Shown here in pieces: positions 33,428 to 42,534 of a stretch of 64,000 nucleotides of DNA. A model generated the notes under the pieces. It made no database searches. It was not told the origin of the DNA and worked only from the letters and a program-made list of their open reading frames with translations. Position 1 is the first letter of the stretch. Each line of letters begins with the position of its first letter. The DNA is from Rhodococcus qingshengii. Its GTDB lineage: Bacteria > Actinomycetota > Actinomycetes > Mycobacteriales > Mycobacteriaceae. The stretch lies in the NCBI RefSeq assembly GCF_021025955.1, contig NZ_JAJNCL010000008.1, positions 62,001 through 126,000 on the forward strand, written 5' to 3'. The translations under genes were made by a program, and so were the position numbers.

Positions 33428-34384
33428 GTGAACACGGATCTACAAGCCCAGGCCGCCGACGTCCTACGCCGCCTCGCACTCGACGAATCCCTGAAAGAAC
33501 GCACCATGGCGGACGCTGCGACGGCAGCACTCGCACGGAAAGTCGCCGCTCGCTACATCGGCGGCGAAACCATCGACGACGCTTTCGACCGCCTCCCCTC
33601 GATCTTCGCGCGAGGACACAAGGCGAGCATCGAATACACCGGGGAAAGCGTCCGGGATCCCGATCTCGCGAACGCCGAAACCGATGTTTTCGTGGAACTC
33701 GCGGAACGGATCGGCACGTCGGGTATCGACAGCACCGTGTCGTTCGACCTGTCGCACATCGGCTTGGTGATCGATCCGGAGCAGTGCTTTCGCAATGTCG
33801 TGCGCCTGGCCGAGACCACGGAACGCGCAGGTGCCGAGCTGATCATCTCCGCCGAAGCCTCCGATCGCACCGACCTGGTCCTCGACATGCACGCGCGCCT
33901 GGCCGAGCGGTTCACTCACGTGGGAATCACCGTTCAGGCCCGACTGCACCGCACGGCAAAGGATCTCGCCGCGCTGCTCGACCGACCCGGTCGCATTCGG
34001 TTGGTGAAGGGCGCCTTCCTCGAAGCCGAGTCCGTCGCCTACCCGCGCGGCAGTGCCGAACTGCGCGACGCGTATCTCGACTACGCAGCCCGGATCGTCG
34101 ACTCGGGTCACCAGGTTTCCATCGCGACGCATGACCGCGACATCCTCGAAGCGTTACGCGCCGAGCATGATTCGAAGCTCAGAGGCGAGCACGTCGAGTT
34201 CGAGATGCTGCTCGGCCTCGGCACCGAACAGCTGGACGCCCTCCGAGCAGCGGGCTTCACCACACGCGAATACGTCATCTTCGGAACACAGTGGTGGCTG
34301 TACGTACTCAACCGCATCGCCGAAGAACCGGAGCGTGTCTACACCGCGCTCATCGACGCTGCGCTTATCAGCACTGCAAGCTAG
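33428..34384 (+). CDS. Proline dehydrogenase
   Basis: A 318-residue monofunctional FAD proline dehydrogenase, which oxidises proline to pyrroline-5-carboxylate. The family motifs RLVKGAF (about residues 190-196), SIATHDRDI and EFEMLLGLG are present, and the length equals that of mycobacterial enzymes. Usually a pyrroline-5-carboxylate dehydrogenase gene lies next to it; here the next gene is a convergent SRPBCC protein, so the partner is elsewhere. A strong terminator follows 10 bp after the stop. Confidence 0.9.
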   Translation: MNTDLQAQAADVLRRLALDESLKERTMADAATAALARKVAARYIGGETIDDAFDRLPSIFARGHKASIEYTGESVRDPDLANAETDVFVELAERIGTSGIDSTVSFDLSHIGLVIDPEQCFRNVVRLAETTERAGAELIISAEASDRTDLVLDMHARLAERFTHVGITVQARLHRTAKDLAALLDRPGRIRLVKGAFLEAESVAYPRGSAELRDAYLDYAARIVDSGHQVSIATHDRDILEALRAEHDSKLRGEHVEFEMLLGLGTEQLDALRAAGFTTREYVIFGTQWWLYVLNRIAEEPERVYTALIDAALISTAS

Positions 34385-34394
34385 ATCGCCAACA

Positions 34395-34439
34395 ACACAA
34401 GTGGGGCTGCACTCGATTCGAGTGCAGCCCCACTTGTGT
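34395..34439. terminator. Perfect 45-bp palindromic bidirectional terminator
   Basis: Two perfectly complementary 22-base arms (starting ACACAAGTGGGGCTGCACTC) surround a single T. It lies between the convergent proline dehydrogenase and SRPBCC genes and ends 6 bp before the latter's stop. Neither flank has a long U-run but the stem is exceptionally stable. Confidence 0.8.
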
Positions 34440-34445
34440 AAGTTT

Positions 34446-34889
34446 CTAGCTCTCCAGAAACGCCTTGATGCGCGCCAGCGTGGTTTCCATTCCGGTCTGC
34501 ATCAGCTGATCTCGACCCCGACCGAGCAGGCCGCTACCCGACATCATGCGCACGTAAAGCGCAGGCGTCGCATAGATTTCACGAGTCTCGGTAAGCACAG
34601 TGCCCGTTCCCGAAGGCTCGACCACGTACGTCCACCGCGCCTTCGGCTCATCCGATTCGAAGGAGAACTTCCGGCAGTCGACCACGTCGACCACCGTGCA
34701 GTGCGTGCTCCACCGAATCAGGCCGTGCTTGTTGGTGCCCTTGAACTTTGCACCCACGGTGCCCGGGGTTCCGGAAGTCCATGCTCCGCCGGTGTTTTCA
34801 GGACTGAAGCGACCCATACCCTCGATGTCGCTGACAACCTTCCACACCGATACCGGCGTTGCCTCGATGTACGCGCTGGCGGTTTCCAC
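34446..34889 (-). CDS. SRPBCC family protein (polyketide cyclase/START-like)
   Basis: A 147-residue protein with the SRPBCC fold: ASAYIEATPVSVWKVVSDIE at the start and the C-terminal helix of the family (LMQTGMETTLARIKAFLES). These proteins bind hydrophobic ligands in a helix-grip pocket. The GTG start is 3 bp after the stop of the aldehyde dehydrogenase, so the two are probably co-transcribed. The ligand is unknown. Confidence 0.85.
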   Translation of the reverse strand: METASAYIEATPVSVWKVVSDIEGMGRFSPENTGGAWTSGTPGTVGAKFKGTNKHGLIRWSTHCTVVDVVDCRKFSFESDEPKARWTYVVEPSGTGTVLTETREIYATPALYVRMMSGSGLLGRGRDQLMQTGMETTLARIKAFLES

Positions 34890-34892
34890 CCG

Positions 34893-36446
34893 TTACCGGC
34901 CCGGAACCCAGGACATGACCTTGATGGCGTGAGGCATGAGCTTTGCCCACACCTTGGCCGGAAGTCCGCGCGGTCCACCGAGATTCATGACGCGAGTGGT
35001 AGCAACGGTCTGCGGTTCGGTGTACTTGATCAGACCCTCGGCGCCGTGACGACGACCGACGCCCGAGGCACCCATGCCGCCCATCGGTGCAGCGGTGCTG
35101 CCCCAGGTGGGAGCGTAACCCTCGTCGACGTTGACGGTGCCGGCGTGGATACGCGCTGCGATAGCTTCACCGGCGGCCTTGCTTCCCGCCCACACACTGG
35201 CATTGAGGCCGTATTCGGTGTCGTTGGCCTGAGCGATGGCCTCCTCGACGTCCTTGACCGGGTAGATCGAGACGAGCGGCCCGAAGGTCTCGTCGCGGTA
35301 GCACTCGGCGTCCTCGGGAACCCCGGTCAGCAGGGTGGGCTCGTAGAACAGCGGTCCGATGTCCGGGCGGGCCTTGCCGCCGGCAATGACGGTGGCGCCC
35401 TTGACGACTGCGTCGTCGACATGAGCGGAGATTGCCTTGACCTGCGCCTCGGAGACGAGACTGCCCATCTCGATTCCGAATTCGTAACCGGCGGCGAGGT
35501 TCATCTTCTTGACGCGATCACCGAACATGCGGATGAACTCGGGAGCGATGGACTCTTCGACGTAGATGCGCTCGATGGAGATGCACAGCTGACCGGAGTT
35601 GGAGAAGCACGCACGTACAGCCGCGTCGGTGACCTCGCGCAGGTCTGCGCCGGCGGCGACGATCATCGGGTTCTTGCCACCGAGTTCGGCGGAGAAGCCG
35701 ATCAGTCGACGGCCGGCCTGCTCGGCGAGGAGCTGACCGGTCGCGGTGGAACCGGTGAACATGAGGTAATCGGTGTTCTCGACCAGGGCGGTGCCGACGA
35801 CGGAGCCCGGTCCGGGAACCACGGCGAAAAGGTCGCGGGGCAGACCCGCCTTGTAGAGCAGTTCGACGCAGGCGAGCGCGCAGTACGGCGTCTGGCTGTC
35901 CGGCTTGAGAACAACAGCGTTACCGGCGAGCAGCGCGGCGATGGCGTCGGACACGGCCAGCGTCATCGGGTAGTTCCACGGCGAGATGACGCCGACGACA
36001 CCCTTGGGCTGGTAGCGGACGACGGTCTTCGTCAGGCCCGGAAGCATGCCGGAGACGCGACGCGGACGCAGCAGCTTCGGCGCCACGCGTGCGTAATGAC
36101 GCGACGTCATCGAGATGTCGAGGACTTCTTCCTGAGCTGCGGTACGCGACTTTCCGGTCTCGGCCTGGGCCATGTCCATGAGTGCGTCGCGGTTCTCGAG
36201 GATGAGGTCGCGGTAGCGGTGGAAGACGGCAGCGCGATCGAGGACGGAGCGCTTGGCCCATTCCTTCTGGGCGACGCGCGCACGGGCGATGGCCGCAAGT
36301 GCGTCGTCGGCGGTGCCGACGGGGATGGTCGCCAGCTCCTTGCCGGTGAACACCTCGGTGATGGACTTCGTCGGGCGATCGGCAACATTGTCGATGGCGA
36401 TCAGATCGGCGAGCCGCGAGAAGGTCGCAGCGGACGGAGCAGGCAT
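34893..36446 (-). CDS. Succinate-semialdehyde dehydrogenase (GabD2-like)
   Basis: A 517-residue aldehyde dehydrogenase. It has the catalytic glutamate motif AELGGKNP, the catalytic cysteine region FSNSGQLCIS and the NAD-binding ISPWNYPMT. Length and sequence style match mycobacterial GabD2 succinate-semialdehyde dehydrogenase, which feeds succinate to the TCA cycle. Other aldehyde substrates cannot be excluded. It is followed by an SRPBCC gene; the next gene upstream on the same strand is an MFS transporter about 80 bp away. Confidence 0.88.
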   Translation of the reverse strand: MPAPSAATFSRLADLIAIDNVADRPTKSITEVFTGKELATIPVGTADDALAAIARARVAQKEWAKRSVLDRAAVFHRYRDLILENRDALMDMAQAETGKSRTAAQEEVLDISMTSRHYARVAPKLLRPRRVSGMLPGLTKTVVRYQPKGVVGVISPWNYPMTLAVSDAIAALLAGNAVVLKPDSQTPYCALACVELLYKAGLPRDLFAVVPGPGSVVGTALVENTDYLMFTGSTATGQLLAEQAGRRLIGFSAELGGKNPMIVAAGADLREVTDAAVRACFSNSGQLCISIERIYVEESIAPEFIRMFGDRVKKMNLAAGYEFGIEMGSLVSEAQVKAISAHVDDAVVKGATVIAGGKARPDIGPLFYEPTLLTGVPEDAECYRDETFGPLVSIYPVKDVEEAIAQANDTEYGLNASVWAGSKAAGEAIAARIHAGTVNVDEGYAPTWGSTAAPMGGMGASGVGRRHGAEGLIKYTEPQTVATTRVMNLGGPRGLPAKVWAKLMPHAIKVMSWVPGR

Positions 36447-36524
36447 TTCAGTACCCCTACTGGTGAGTAGTTCTTGGAGTTACACACAACTTACCCCGTC
36501 GGTGGTACCGATCACAGTGCCGAA

Positions 36525-37841
36525 TCAGACAGAGTCAACCAATACTGCCTCTTTCGGACGTTTTGCGATCAACAACGACATGACCGCAGCGATCGCACAC
36601 AGTGCGCCGGCCACGAAGAAGGCGGCGTCGTACGAGCCGATCTGATCACGAACGAGGCCGGCCAAGAAGGCCACCAGACCCGCACCGATCTGGTGCGATG
36701 CCAGCACCCAACCGAACACGATGGGAGCGTCGGCACCGAAGTGCTGACGGCACAGCGCGACGGTCGGTGGAACCGTCGCCACCCAATCGAGCCCGTAGAA
36801 GATGACAAACGTGATCATCGGCGGATTAACGGTGTTGGCGAGCAACAACGGCAGAAACAGCAGTGAGATTCCGCGGAACAGGTAGTAGATGCCGAGAAGT
36901 TTTCGCGAGTCCATGCGGTCGGTGAACCAACCCGAAGCGATGGTGCCGACCATGTCGAGGATTCCGATCAACGCCAACAGTGACGCGGCCGTGGTGATCG
37001 GCATTCCGTGATCGTGCGACGCCGGAACGAAGTGCGTTCCGATCAGGCCGTTGGTGCTCGCGCCGCAGATCGCGAAGGTACCGGCGAGAAGCCAGAACAC
37101 CTTGGTCTTCGACGCCATCACCAGCACCGAGATCGCCCGGCCTCCGGCACCGCCGCGCTGGTAGGCAGGCTTGGCGGGTGGGGCGTAGTCGGCGGGGGCG
37201 CCGTAAGGCGTCGTACCCACGTCTGACGGATAGTTACGCAGGAACAGCAGAACGAACGGCACGACGGCCAGTGCGGCGAACGAGACCGTGAATGCGACGC
37301 TCTTCCAGTCGTAGGTTTCAGCGATCTTCGCCAGGACAGGCAGGAACACCAACTGACCGGCCGCACCACCGGCCGTCAGGATGCCGGTCACGAGACCACG
37401 CTTCTCGACGAACCAGCGATCGACGACGGTGGCGACAAACGCCAGCGCCATCGAACCGGTACCGAGGCCGACGAACACGCCCCACAGCAGGATGAGCTGC
37501 CAACTCGAGGTCATGAAGATCGTGAGACCACTGCCGAGCGAGATGAGCGCCAACGCCGAAGTGACGACCGCCCGGATACCGAACCTTTCCATCAGGGCAG
37601 CAGCGAACGGCGAGGTCAGCCCGTACAGAATCAGGTTGACCGAGACTGCGGCCGAGATGCTGGCGCGGGACCAACCGAAATCCTCGTGCAGCGGATCGAT
37701 CAGGACCGACGGGGCGGCGCGGAAGCTCGCCGCTCCGACCAACGCCAGAAATGCCACGATCGCGACGGACCAGGCGCGGTGAAAGCGCGGCGGGCTTACC
37801 TGCTGTGGGCCCGATTCGGGGAGAGCGGTCTCAGAAGTCAC
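36525..37841 (-). CDS. MFS transporter (monocarboxylate/oxalate type)
   Basis: A 438-residue major-facilitator protein with 12 predicted helices. The region GWSRASISAAVSVNLILYGL and the RFGIRAVV loop fit the monocarboxylate/oxalate-formate-like group. It may share a transcript with the downstream aldehyde dehydrogenase. It is divergent from a GlxA-type regulator 71 bp away, which is the probable controller. The substrate is not evident. Confidence 0.87.
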   Translation of the reverse strand: MTSETALPESGPQQVSPPRFHRAWSVAIVAFLALVGAASFRAAPSVLIDPLHEDFGWSRASISAAVSVNLILYGLTSPFAAALMERFGIRAVVTSALALISLGSGLTIFMTSSWQLILLWGVFVGLGTGSMALAFVATVVDRWFVEKRGLVTGILTAGGAAGQLVFLPVLAKIAETYDWKSVAFTVSFAALAVVPFVLLFLRNYPSDVGTTPYGAPADYAPPAKPAYQRGGAGGRAISVLVMASKTKVFWLLAGTFAICGASTNGLIGTHFVPASHDHGMPITTAASLLALIGILDMVGTIASGWFTDRMDSRKLLGIYYLFRGISLLFLPLLLANTVNPPMITFVIFYGLDWVATVPPTVALCRQHFGADAPIVFGWVLASHQIGAGLVAFLAGLVRDQIGSYDAAFFVAGALCAIAAVMSLLIAKRPKEAVLVDSV

Positions 37842-37912
37842 AGAGAAGATTCTGCAGTTCGGATTCGATCGAGAACAGTGGCCGGATTGCCAATATATGA
37901 AAGAATCGAGCC

Positions 37913-38884
37913 ATGTCTGGTCCGCATCGCGTCGTCGTACTGGCGCTGAACGGAGTCATCCCCTTCGAACTCGGGATCCCCGCGCGCATCTTCGGGCGCG
38001 CCCTCGACGTCGAGGATCGGCCGCTGTACGAGATCCTGACGTGCACCGTCGACGGCAATCCCGTGCAGACAGACGCAGACTTCAGCATCTCGGTCGACCA
38101 CGGGAAGGAGCTGCTCGCCACCGCCGACACCGTCGTCATCCCCGCGTCATACGAACTAGGCCCGGCGTACGAAGACGGCTACCTCTCCCCCGAGTTGGCC
38201 GCAGCGTTCCAACACATCCGCCCGGGCACTCGACTGGTCTCGATCTGCACCGGTTCGTACATCCTCGCCGCGGCGGGTTTGCTCGACGGACTCCGCGCCA
38301 CCACGCACTGGCGCAACACCGACCATTTCCAGCGCGTCTACCCCAAGGTGAACGTGGACCCCGACGTGCTGTTCGTCGACGAAGGCCACATCCTGACCTC
38401 GGCCGGGGTGGCGTCAGGGGTCGACCTCTGCCTGCACATCGTCAGGCGCGACCACGGCATGGAAGTGGCGAACACCGTCGCGAGGCGTTGCGTCGTACCG
38501 CCGTGGCGCGACGGTGGCCAAGCGCAGTACATCCGCCGCCCACTGGCCGACAAGCCTTCGGAATCGACTGCCGACGCTCGGCACTGGGCCCTCGAACATC
38601 TCGACGACCCGATCACGCTGGCGGACCTGGCGGCGTGCGCCAACATGAGTGTCCGTACGTTCAGCCGTCGATTCCGCGACGAAGTCGGAACGACGCCGAA
38701 CCGCTGGTTGACCAGCAGACGCGTCGATCGGGCGCGGGAACTCCTGGAGGAATCCGACCTGTCGATCGATGCGATTGCTGCTCGAACCGGCTTCGGGACT
38801 GCGACATCCATGCGTCAACACATGAACGAGGCCCTCGGCGTTTCACCGAGCGCCTACCGACGCACGTTCAAGGCACCGGTGTAA
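37913..38884 (+). CDS. GlxA family AraC-type regulator (DJ-1/PfpI plus HTH)
   Basis: A 323-residue regulator. The N-terminal DJ-1/PfpI-like amidotransferase domain (about residues 1-180) contains the nucleophile-elbow-like SICTGSYILAAAGLL. The C-terminal AraC helix-turn-helix pair covers residues 220-320, with ITLADLAACANMSVRTFSRR and DAIAARTGFGTATSMRQH. It is divergent from the MFS gene and likely regulates it. Confidence 0.9.
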   Translation: MSGPHRVVVLALNGVIPFELGIPARIFGRALDVEDRPLYEILTCTVDGNPVQTDADFSISVDHGKELLATADTVVIPASYELGPAYEDGYLSPELAAAFQHIRPGTRLVSICTGSYILAAAGLLDGLRATTHWRNTDHFQRVYPKVNVDPDVLFVDEGHILTSAGVASGVDLCLHIVRRDHGMEVANTVARRCVVPPWRDGGQAQYIRRPLADKPSESTADARHWALEHLDDPITLADLAACANMSVRTFSRRFRDEVGTTPNRWLTSRRVDRARELLEESDLSIDAIAARTGFGTATSMRQHMNEALGVSPSAYRRTFKAPV

Positions 38885-38914
38885 GCGGCAGTACCAGGCA
38901 CTATCCTGGAGGCC

Positions 38915-39292
38915 ATGGCCGAACAGACTCGCCCGAACTTTCCCCAGTACTGCGGATACCTCCTGGGAAAGACACTCCCCGACCGGTACCAGGACTGGGT
39001 GCGAAACGATCTGGTCGGACCGGGCGCGCAGGCTCGCTACATCATTCGTTTCACCGTGCCGGCCACGCTGATCCTGCTCTTGTTCCTGTTGATTCCGGGA
39101 CCGATCTGGATTCCCTTGGCCATGATGGCCTTGTTGCTCATCCCGCTCGCGTACTTCGTCGTGGCGCTCGGCACCATCTACCGCCGCCACCGCCTGCTGA
39201 GCCACGGACTCGATCCCGAACTGCTCGACGAGAAGGCCCAGCGCCGCGCCGATCGCACTCGCGAGGACTACGAGAAGCGGCACGGTCGCTGA
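38915..39292 (+). CDS. DUF5313 family membrane protein
   Basis: A 125-residue protein with the N-terminal motif RPNFPQYCGYLLGKTLPDRYQDWV and two adjacent hydrophobic helices (residues about 45-90), matching DUF5313. The C-terminal tail is strongly charged. Function unknown; this family is common in mycolic-acid actinomycetes. Confidence 0.82.
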   Translation: MAEQTRPNFPQYCGYLLGKTLPDRYQDWVRNDLVGPGAQARYIIRFTVPATLILLLFLLIPGPIWIPLAMMALLLIPLAYFVVALGTIYRRHRLLSHGLDPELLDEKAQRRADRTREDYEKRHGR

Positions 39293-39299
39293 GCACCCC

Positions 39300-40502
39300 T
39301 CAGCGGAACATCGTCACTGCGGCCTTGGCGAGAACCTTCGGGTCCTTCTCGTAGTGATGCATCTTGGTGAGCTTGTCTTCCGGAATCCCCAGGAACTTGT
39401 AAACGGCCACCTGAGCACAGCGCACCGAGTGCTGCTCGGTGAACACCATGTCGAACGGCAGCTCCGCGAACTAACTGATGAACGCCAGGCGTAAGGCATG
39501 TGGCTGGGAATCGAATTGACGACGCTGTCCATGATCTCTTGTCTGCGCGTGGTAGTGCGGCTGATGGTGGACCACGATCGACAGAAGCACGTTCGAGTCC
39601 ACGAACATGTTGAGCGCATTTCCGGGGAGCTGCTTGGTGATTCGGGAAATCTCGTTGATGAGCTCGTGTGACGACGTGGTGACGGTGAAGCTGGTCCACT
39701 CACTCTGCGCCCGGTCCCCGACGAACTTGTCAGGATTCCCGAGATCGTGGAAATGCTCGGTGGCCTGCTTCCACAGCAGCGCACTCGGTGGGTTTCTCAT
39801 GTCTTCTGCGATCGGGGTATCCAGATCGCCGATCGACGAACTGTCGGTGATGCTGTCGTTGGTGTCGAAGACGAAATCGCCCTCCGCTGCGTCGATTCGG
39901 CCCTTCTCGCCGGTGCGGACGTTTTCGTAATCGAGTCCCGTCACGATGATCTCGTCTCGAAGCGGGGTGTCCTTGAACACGAACTCCGTGATCTTCAGTT
40001 CGTTGACGAACTTCACCCCCTTACCTTCGAGGAAGGTACGCATCGGCGAGATGATGCTCTCGTACTGGTTGTACGCGGACCTGGTGATACCCGCGAGAGT
40101 CTGAATGCGACTGAACTCGAGAATCATTCGGTTCATGCACCGGCGAAGCTCATCAGCTTCGCCAACAGGTATCGATCGTTGTTGTCGAATTGCATGTGCT
40201 TGTAATCGTTCTCGCCGGGACGGAACCACACTCAGCCCGTCCCGAAGGTTCTCGTAGGTCTCCTCGTTGAGCATGCGACCACCACGGTTGATGAAGCCCG
40301 CGTCGTCGCCTAGCTCGCGATGGCCGTACTGACGCTGGACGGTAGCGGCAGATTCGCCGCCATTCGCTCCATGCATGTCCAGGTCCATGATGGTGATGTC
40401 CTCACCGTTCCACTCACCGTCTCGAATCAAATAGACGGCAGCCGAGAGGTTTCCGATGCCGGCACCGATCACGTAGGCCTTGTGAGACAGCTTGGAAGAC
40501 AT
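39300..40502 (-). pseudogene. Oleate hydratase (MCRA family) remnant
   Basis: The N-terminus is a convincing oleate hydratase, with an FAD-binding GAGIGNLSAAVYL and the NRGGRMLNEETYENL segment. The family is about 550-590 residues; only about 400 codons remain. After DGLSVVPS the expected sequence (ENDYKHMQFDNNDRYLL) is found in another frame, and the original frame resumes at LRRCMNRM. After HHQPHYHAQ the segment RRQEIMDSVVNSIPSHMPYA is again out of frame, and the frame returns at LAFIS. There an in-frame TAG at 39471-39473 interrupts LAFIS-stop-FAELPFDMVFTE, and the tail continues to MFR at the TGA. At least two pairs of deletions and one nonsense codon make it inactive. Confidence 0.85.
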
Positions 40503-40538
40503 TGTGTTTCGTTCCTTACTCGAACCGGATGACGTCCG

Positions 40539-41417
40539 TCACGGTCGATCGCAGCGCACCAGATCGAGCGCAAAACGCGCATAGTCGCGTGCAATTTCCT
40601 CGGGCGTTTGCGGTCCGCTCGGCCGATACCATTGCGCGACAGAGACACACATCACGACGATTGCACGCGCAGCCTGTCGCGGTCGATCCGTCCCGAACAC
40701 ACCCGCGGCAATTCCGTCGTCGACTTGCTTCGTCATCAACCATTGCTGGTAGTTGCGTGATTCCGTGATGCGCAACCTGTTCTCGTCTGTGAGACTGCGC
40801 ATTTCGCTGGCACCGAGGAATCCTTGATCGCGGCGATAGATATGGAACAAGGTCACACATTCGACAAGGAAAGCCAGCCTTTCGTCGGGACTTCCACCCT
40901 CGTCGATAGCCGCCAACGATCTCGTGTTGAGCTCGGCCATGGTGAGCTCGAGAATCTCGGCCAACATCTGTTGCTTACTCGAATAGTGGTGATACAGACC
41001 CGGAACACTCATCTGCGCACGTTTGGCGATCTCACGCATCGCAGCGCCGTGATACCCGGTCTTCACCATCTCCGCGAGCGCCGCCGCCAACACCGGATCG
41101 AACGAACTCGAGCCGAACCTTCGCCACTCGTTCGGGCGAAAATGTGCATCCGGGTCGGCGTCGTCGCCTCCCCATCGCGGCTGCTCTGCGGGGCGCACTA
41201 TCGCAGCCGGAAGCAGAGCGTCGAAACGCACTCCCAGGATCCCTCCGATTGCCGCCAACCTGTCGACGCTGACTCTGGTCTTTCCGGTCTCGACAGCACT
41301 GAGCGTCGCCGGGCTGACATCGAGACGCCTGGCCAATTCGCGCAGCGAGAGCCCGCTGTGACGCCGCGCTTGCCGGATCGACGCCCCGATCAGGACGGCG
41401 TTCTCGAATTCGGTCAT
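40539..41417 (-). CDS. XRE-TetR fusion transcriptional regulator
   Basis: A 292-residue protein with two DNA-binding modules. Residues about 10-70 form an XRE/Cro helix-turn-helix (GLSLRELARRLDVSPATLSA). Residues about 105-160 are a TetR helix-turn-helix (YHGAAMREIAKRAQMSVPGL, then YHHYSSK), followed by a TetR ligand domain. The ATG at 41417 (MTEFENAVLIG) is preferred over the upstream in-frame ATG at 41465. It precedes the broken oleate hydratase gene on the same strand and is divergent from the cyclase/acyl-CoA synthetase operon, with a palindrome in between. Confidence 0.85.
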   Translation of the reverse strand: MTEFENAVLIGASIRQARRHSGLSLRELARRLDVSPATLSAVETGKTRVSVDRLAAIGGILGVRFDALLPAAIVRPAEQPRWGGDDADPDAHFRPNEWRRFGSSSFDPVLAAALAEMVKTGYHGAAMREIAKRAQMSVPGLYHHYSSKQQMLAEILELTMAELNTRSLAAIDEGGSPDERLAFLVECVTLFHIYRRDQGFLGASEMRSLTDENRLRITESRNYQQWLMTKQVDDGIAAGVFGTDRPRQAARAIVVMCVSVAQWYRPSGPQTPEEIARDYARFALDLVRCDRP

Positions 41418-41537
41418 AGTGTTCAGTATTCCCGAACATAGGATTTCCAACAATGCGATGACCACGGCAATCGTCGATCCTGTTGACTACTGATTATCGG
41501 CCTGAACATGATGTCAATCACAAAAACCCAGGTCCGC

Positions 41538-41553
41538 CCGAGCGATCGTTCGG
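41538..41553. promoter_or_regulatory. Candidate operator before the cyclase operon
   Basis: CCGAGCGATCGTTCGG is symmetric at 14 of 16 positions around CGATCG. It lies 28 bp before the cyclase ATG and about 120 bp from the divergent XRE-TetR gene, where either DNA-binding module could use it. Confidence 0.45.
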
Positions 41554-41580
41554 TGTCGGTAGCGAGAGGATCGAATCACC

Positions 41581-42534
41581 ATGACCGAGGCGCCATATCT
41601 AGGAGAACTCCTGCGCGACGCACCCAGCAACTGGGGCAAGTGGGGAGAGTCCGACGAGGTCGGTTCACTGAACTACCTCGACGCCGGACAGGTTCTTCGT
41701 GGCGTCGGAACCATCAAGCAGGGTTCCGTGTTCACACTCCAACGTCTTATCGGCGATCCCAAGGGTGATCCGGTGTGGCCGGGACGCAGCCCCGCCGAGC
41801 GCACACAGATCTTCGACGAGAGCAGCTGGGACGGCGACGACGCCCCCAACTTCCCCGGTGGTCTGCATTACGCGGACGACAAGATCGATGCGTTCCTGCA
41901 GGGCTCGACGCAGTACGACGCACTCGGCCACGTCTGGTACGACGGTGCCCTGTGGAACGGATACTCGGCTGATACCACTGTCGGCGGCCTGGAGAAGGCC
42001 AGCGTCGAACCGATTGCCGACCGCGGCGTCGTCGGGCGGGCGGTACTGCTCGACATGGCGAAGTTCCGCGGCAAGGAAAACCTCGACAAGGCCGAAACCT
42101 TCACGCACCATGACCTTTTGGCGTGCGCAAAGTCGCAGGGCGTGACTATCGAGAAGCGTGACATCCTCGTCATACGTACCAACTTCCTCAAGCTGTTCTT
42201 CGACCAGGGTGAAGCTTTCTACGAGGGCTTCTGCGAGCCCGGCTTGATCTACAGCCCCGAACTCGTCCAGTGGTTCCAAGACATGGAGATTCCGAACCTG
42301 GTCACCGACACCATTGCCAACGAGGTCACCACCGACCCCGAAAACGGTGTGGCACTGGTTCTCCACAACGCATTGATGCGCAATCTCGGCGTGGTTTTCA
42401 CCGAGATCTGCGATCTGGAGAAGCTGGCTGCAGACTGCGCATCCGACGGCCAATACACGTTCTTGTACGTCGCCGCACCGCTCAAGGTTGCCAAGGCCAG
42501 CGGCTCTCCCGTGAATCCGGTTGCCATCAAATGA
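41581..42534 (+). CDS. Cyclase family protein (kynurenine-formamidase-like)
   Basis: A 317-residue protein of the metal-dependent cyclase/formamidase fold. It starts with NWGKWGESDEVGSLNYL and has the metal-site region QYDALGHVWYDG in place of the usual HxGTHxDxPxH, as in one divergent clade of the family. It should hydrolyse an amide or lactone, but the substrate is unknown. It overlaps the acyl-CoA synthetase by 4 bp, which suggests the two act on one aromatic or aliphatic acid pathway. Confidence 0.82.
   Translation: MTEAPYLGELLRDAPSNWGKWGESDEVGSLNYLDAGQVLRGVGTIKQGSVFTLQRLIGDPKGDPVWPGRSPAERTQIFDESSWDGDDAPNFPGGLHYADDKIDAFLQGSTQYDALGHVWYDGALWNGYSADTTVGGLEKASVEPIADRGVVGRAVLLDMAKFRGKENLDKAETFTHHDLLACAKSQGVTIEKRDILVIRTNFLKLFFDQGEAFYEGFCEPGLIYSPELVQWFQDMEIPNLVTDTIANEVTTDPENGVALVLHNALMRNLGVVFTEICDLEKLAADCASDGQYTFLYVAAPLKVAKASGSPVNPVAIK

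Noticed and set aside
34053-36470. An 805-codon open frame on the plus strand
   Set aside because: It lies antisense to the succinate-semialdehyde dehydrogenase and SRPBCC genes and overlaps proline dehydrogenase; composition is Arg/His/Asp-rich as in antisense frames of GC-rich genes.
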